Shown here: one piece after another, positions 63,921 to 64,000 of the stretch
How the letters are laid out: each line of letters starts with the position of its first letter
How positions within the stretch are numbered: position 1 is the stretch's first letter
NCBI GenBank assembly: GCA_015654595.1
Contig: JAATGQ010000109.1
Location: 24,005 to 88,004, forward strand
DNA length: 64,000 nt
Source: Chitinophagales bacterium
GTDB lineage: Bacteria; Bacteroidota; Bacteroidia; Chitinophagales; Chitinophagaceae
Direction: 5' to 3'
The notes under the pieces: generated by a model
Database searches by the model: none
Told to the model about the DNA's origin: nothing
Seen by the model: only the letters and a program-made list of their open reading frames with translations
Made by a program: the position numbers and the translations under genes

Positions 63921-64000
63921 ATGAACGTTTCTTCCGCAAAGGAAAATATATTAAAAAGGATAAGAAAGGCGTTGAGTGAATCAACGCCTATTCCTTTTCC
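63921..64000 (+). CDS. LUD-domain protein, N-terminus only (cut by window)
   Basis: The ATG at 63921, two bases after the ftsH stop, opens a frame that stays open to the window end. Its 26 visible residues (SSAKENILKRIRKALSEST and PIPFP) match the N-terminus of LutC/LUD-family proteins, which act in lactate utilisation with LutA and LutB. Only the first helix is visible, so the assignment is provisional. Confidence 0.6.
   Translation, partial: MNVSSAKENILKRIRKALSESTPIPF

Noticed and set aside
63967..63989. Nine-bp hairpin AGGCGTTGA/TCAACGCCT near the window end
   Set aside because: It lies inside the coding start of the LUD-family gene and has no T run; probably chance.
1..64000. Mobile elements, phage genes, toxin-antitoxin or defence systems
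   Set aside because: No transposase, integrase, phage structural, restriction or Cas-like gene was recognised on either strand, despite the unusual gene content.

Overview
The window is one contiguous stretch of a Bacteroidota chromosome, most likely from the Chitinophagales. Perfect copies of the Bacteroidota -7 promoter element (TAnnTTTG) lie upstream of many genes. The capsule-type locus opens with a UpxY-like NusG paralogue, the CarB protein lacks its C-terminal allosteric domain, and there are many secreted proteins. This placement rests on gene content and was not tested by a search. I see no rRNA, tRNA, transposase, prophage or CRISPR array.

Positions 1-11000 hold mixed housekeeping and surface-sugar genes: the end of nadB, a sugar-nucleotidyltransferase with a proline-rich N-terminal extension, a PAPVY-repeat secreted protein, an MBOAT/SGNH-like acyl-transfer pair, two tandem 2H-phosphoesterase (LigT-like) genes (the second frameshifted), an SplB-like radical SAM protein, and a dehydrogenase/acyltransferase/aminotransferase trio. 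The aminotransferase carries an in-frame 4 x 18-nt tandem repeat.

Positions 11000-18700 hold a divergent HPt / hybrid histidine kinase pair and a Ro60 (TROVE + vWA) gene. The Ro60 gene is preceded by a 425-nt leader with its own promoter, two small ORFs, two intrinsic terminators and alternative hairpins. Next come a secreted beta-helix protein and an orphan membrane protein. Bacterial Ro60 proteins usually work with a Y RNA, so this leader is the place I would look first for something new.

Positions 18700-51200 are a 32-kb, 30-gene polysaccharide operon on the + strand with no terminator that I can see. It starts with a long leader hairpin and the UpxY-like antiterminator. It then encodes a Wza-like lipoprotein, a Wzc-like tyrosine kinase, a Wzm/Wzt ABC exporter whose ATPase has a C-terminal extension, two methyltransferase-like proteins, eleven glycosyltransferases, three fucosyltransferase-like proteins and a Wzy-like membrane protein. 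Tailoring enzymes are an OafA-like acyltransferase, a NodB-like deacetylase, a formyltransferase, an AsnB-like amidotransferase and a NodU-like carbamoyltransferase. Gmd and Fcl supply GDP-L-fucose, and a CpsB-like phosphatase closes the operon. The likely product is a heavily decorated, fucose-containing extracellular polysaccharide. Mixing Wza/Wzc/Wzy-type parts with an ABC exporter is unusual.

Positions 51200-64000 hold a CarH/LitR-like MerR regulator with a B12-binding domain, an ECF sigma factor and isopentenyl-diphosphate isomerase (a probable light/B12-responsive isoprenoid module). These are followed by a secreted orphan, carB, a small membrane protein, an M23 peptidase, a BCP-type peroxiredoxin, divergent birA and rsfS, ftsH, and the first codons of a LUD-family gene.
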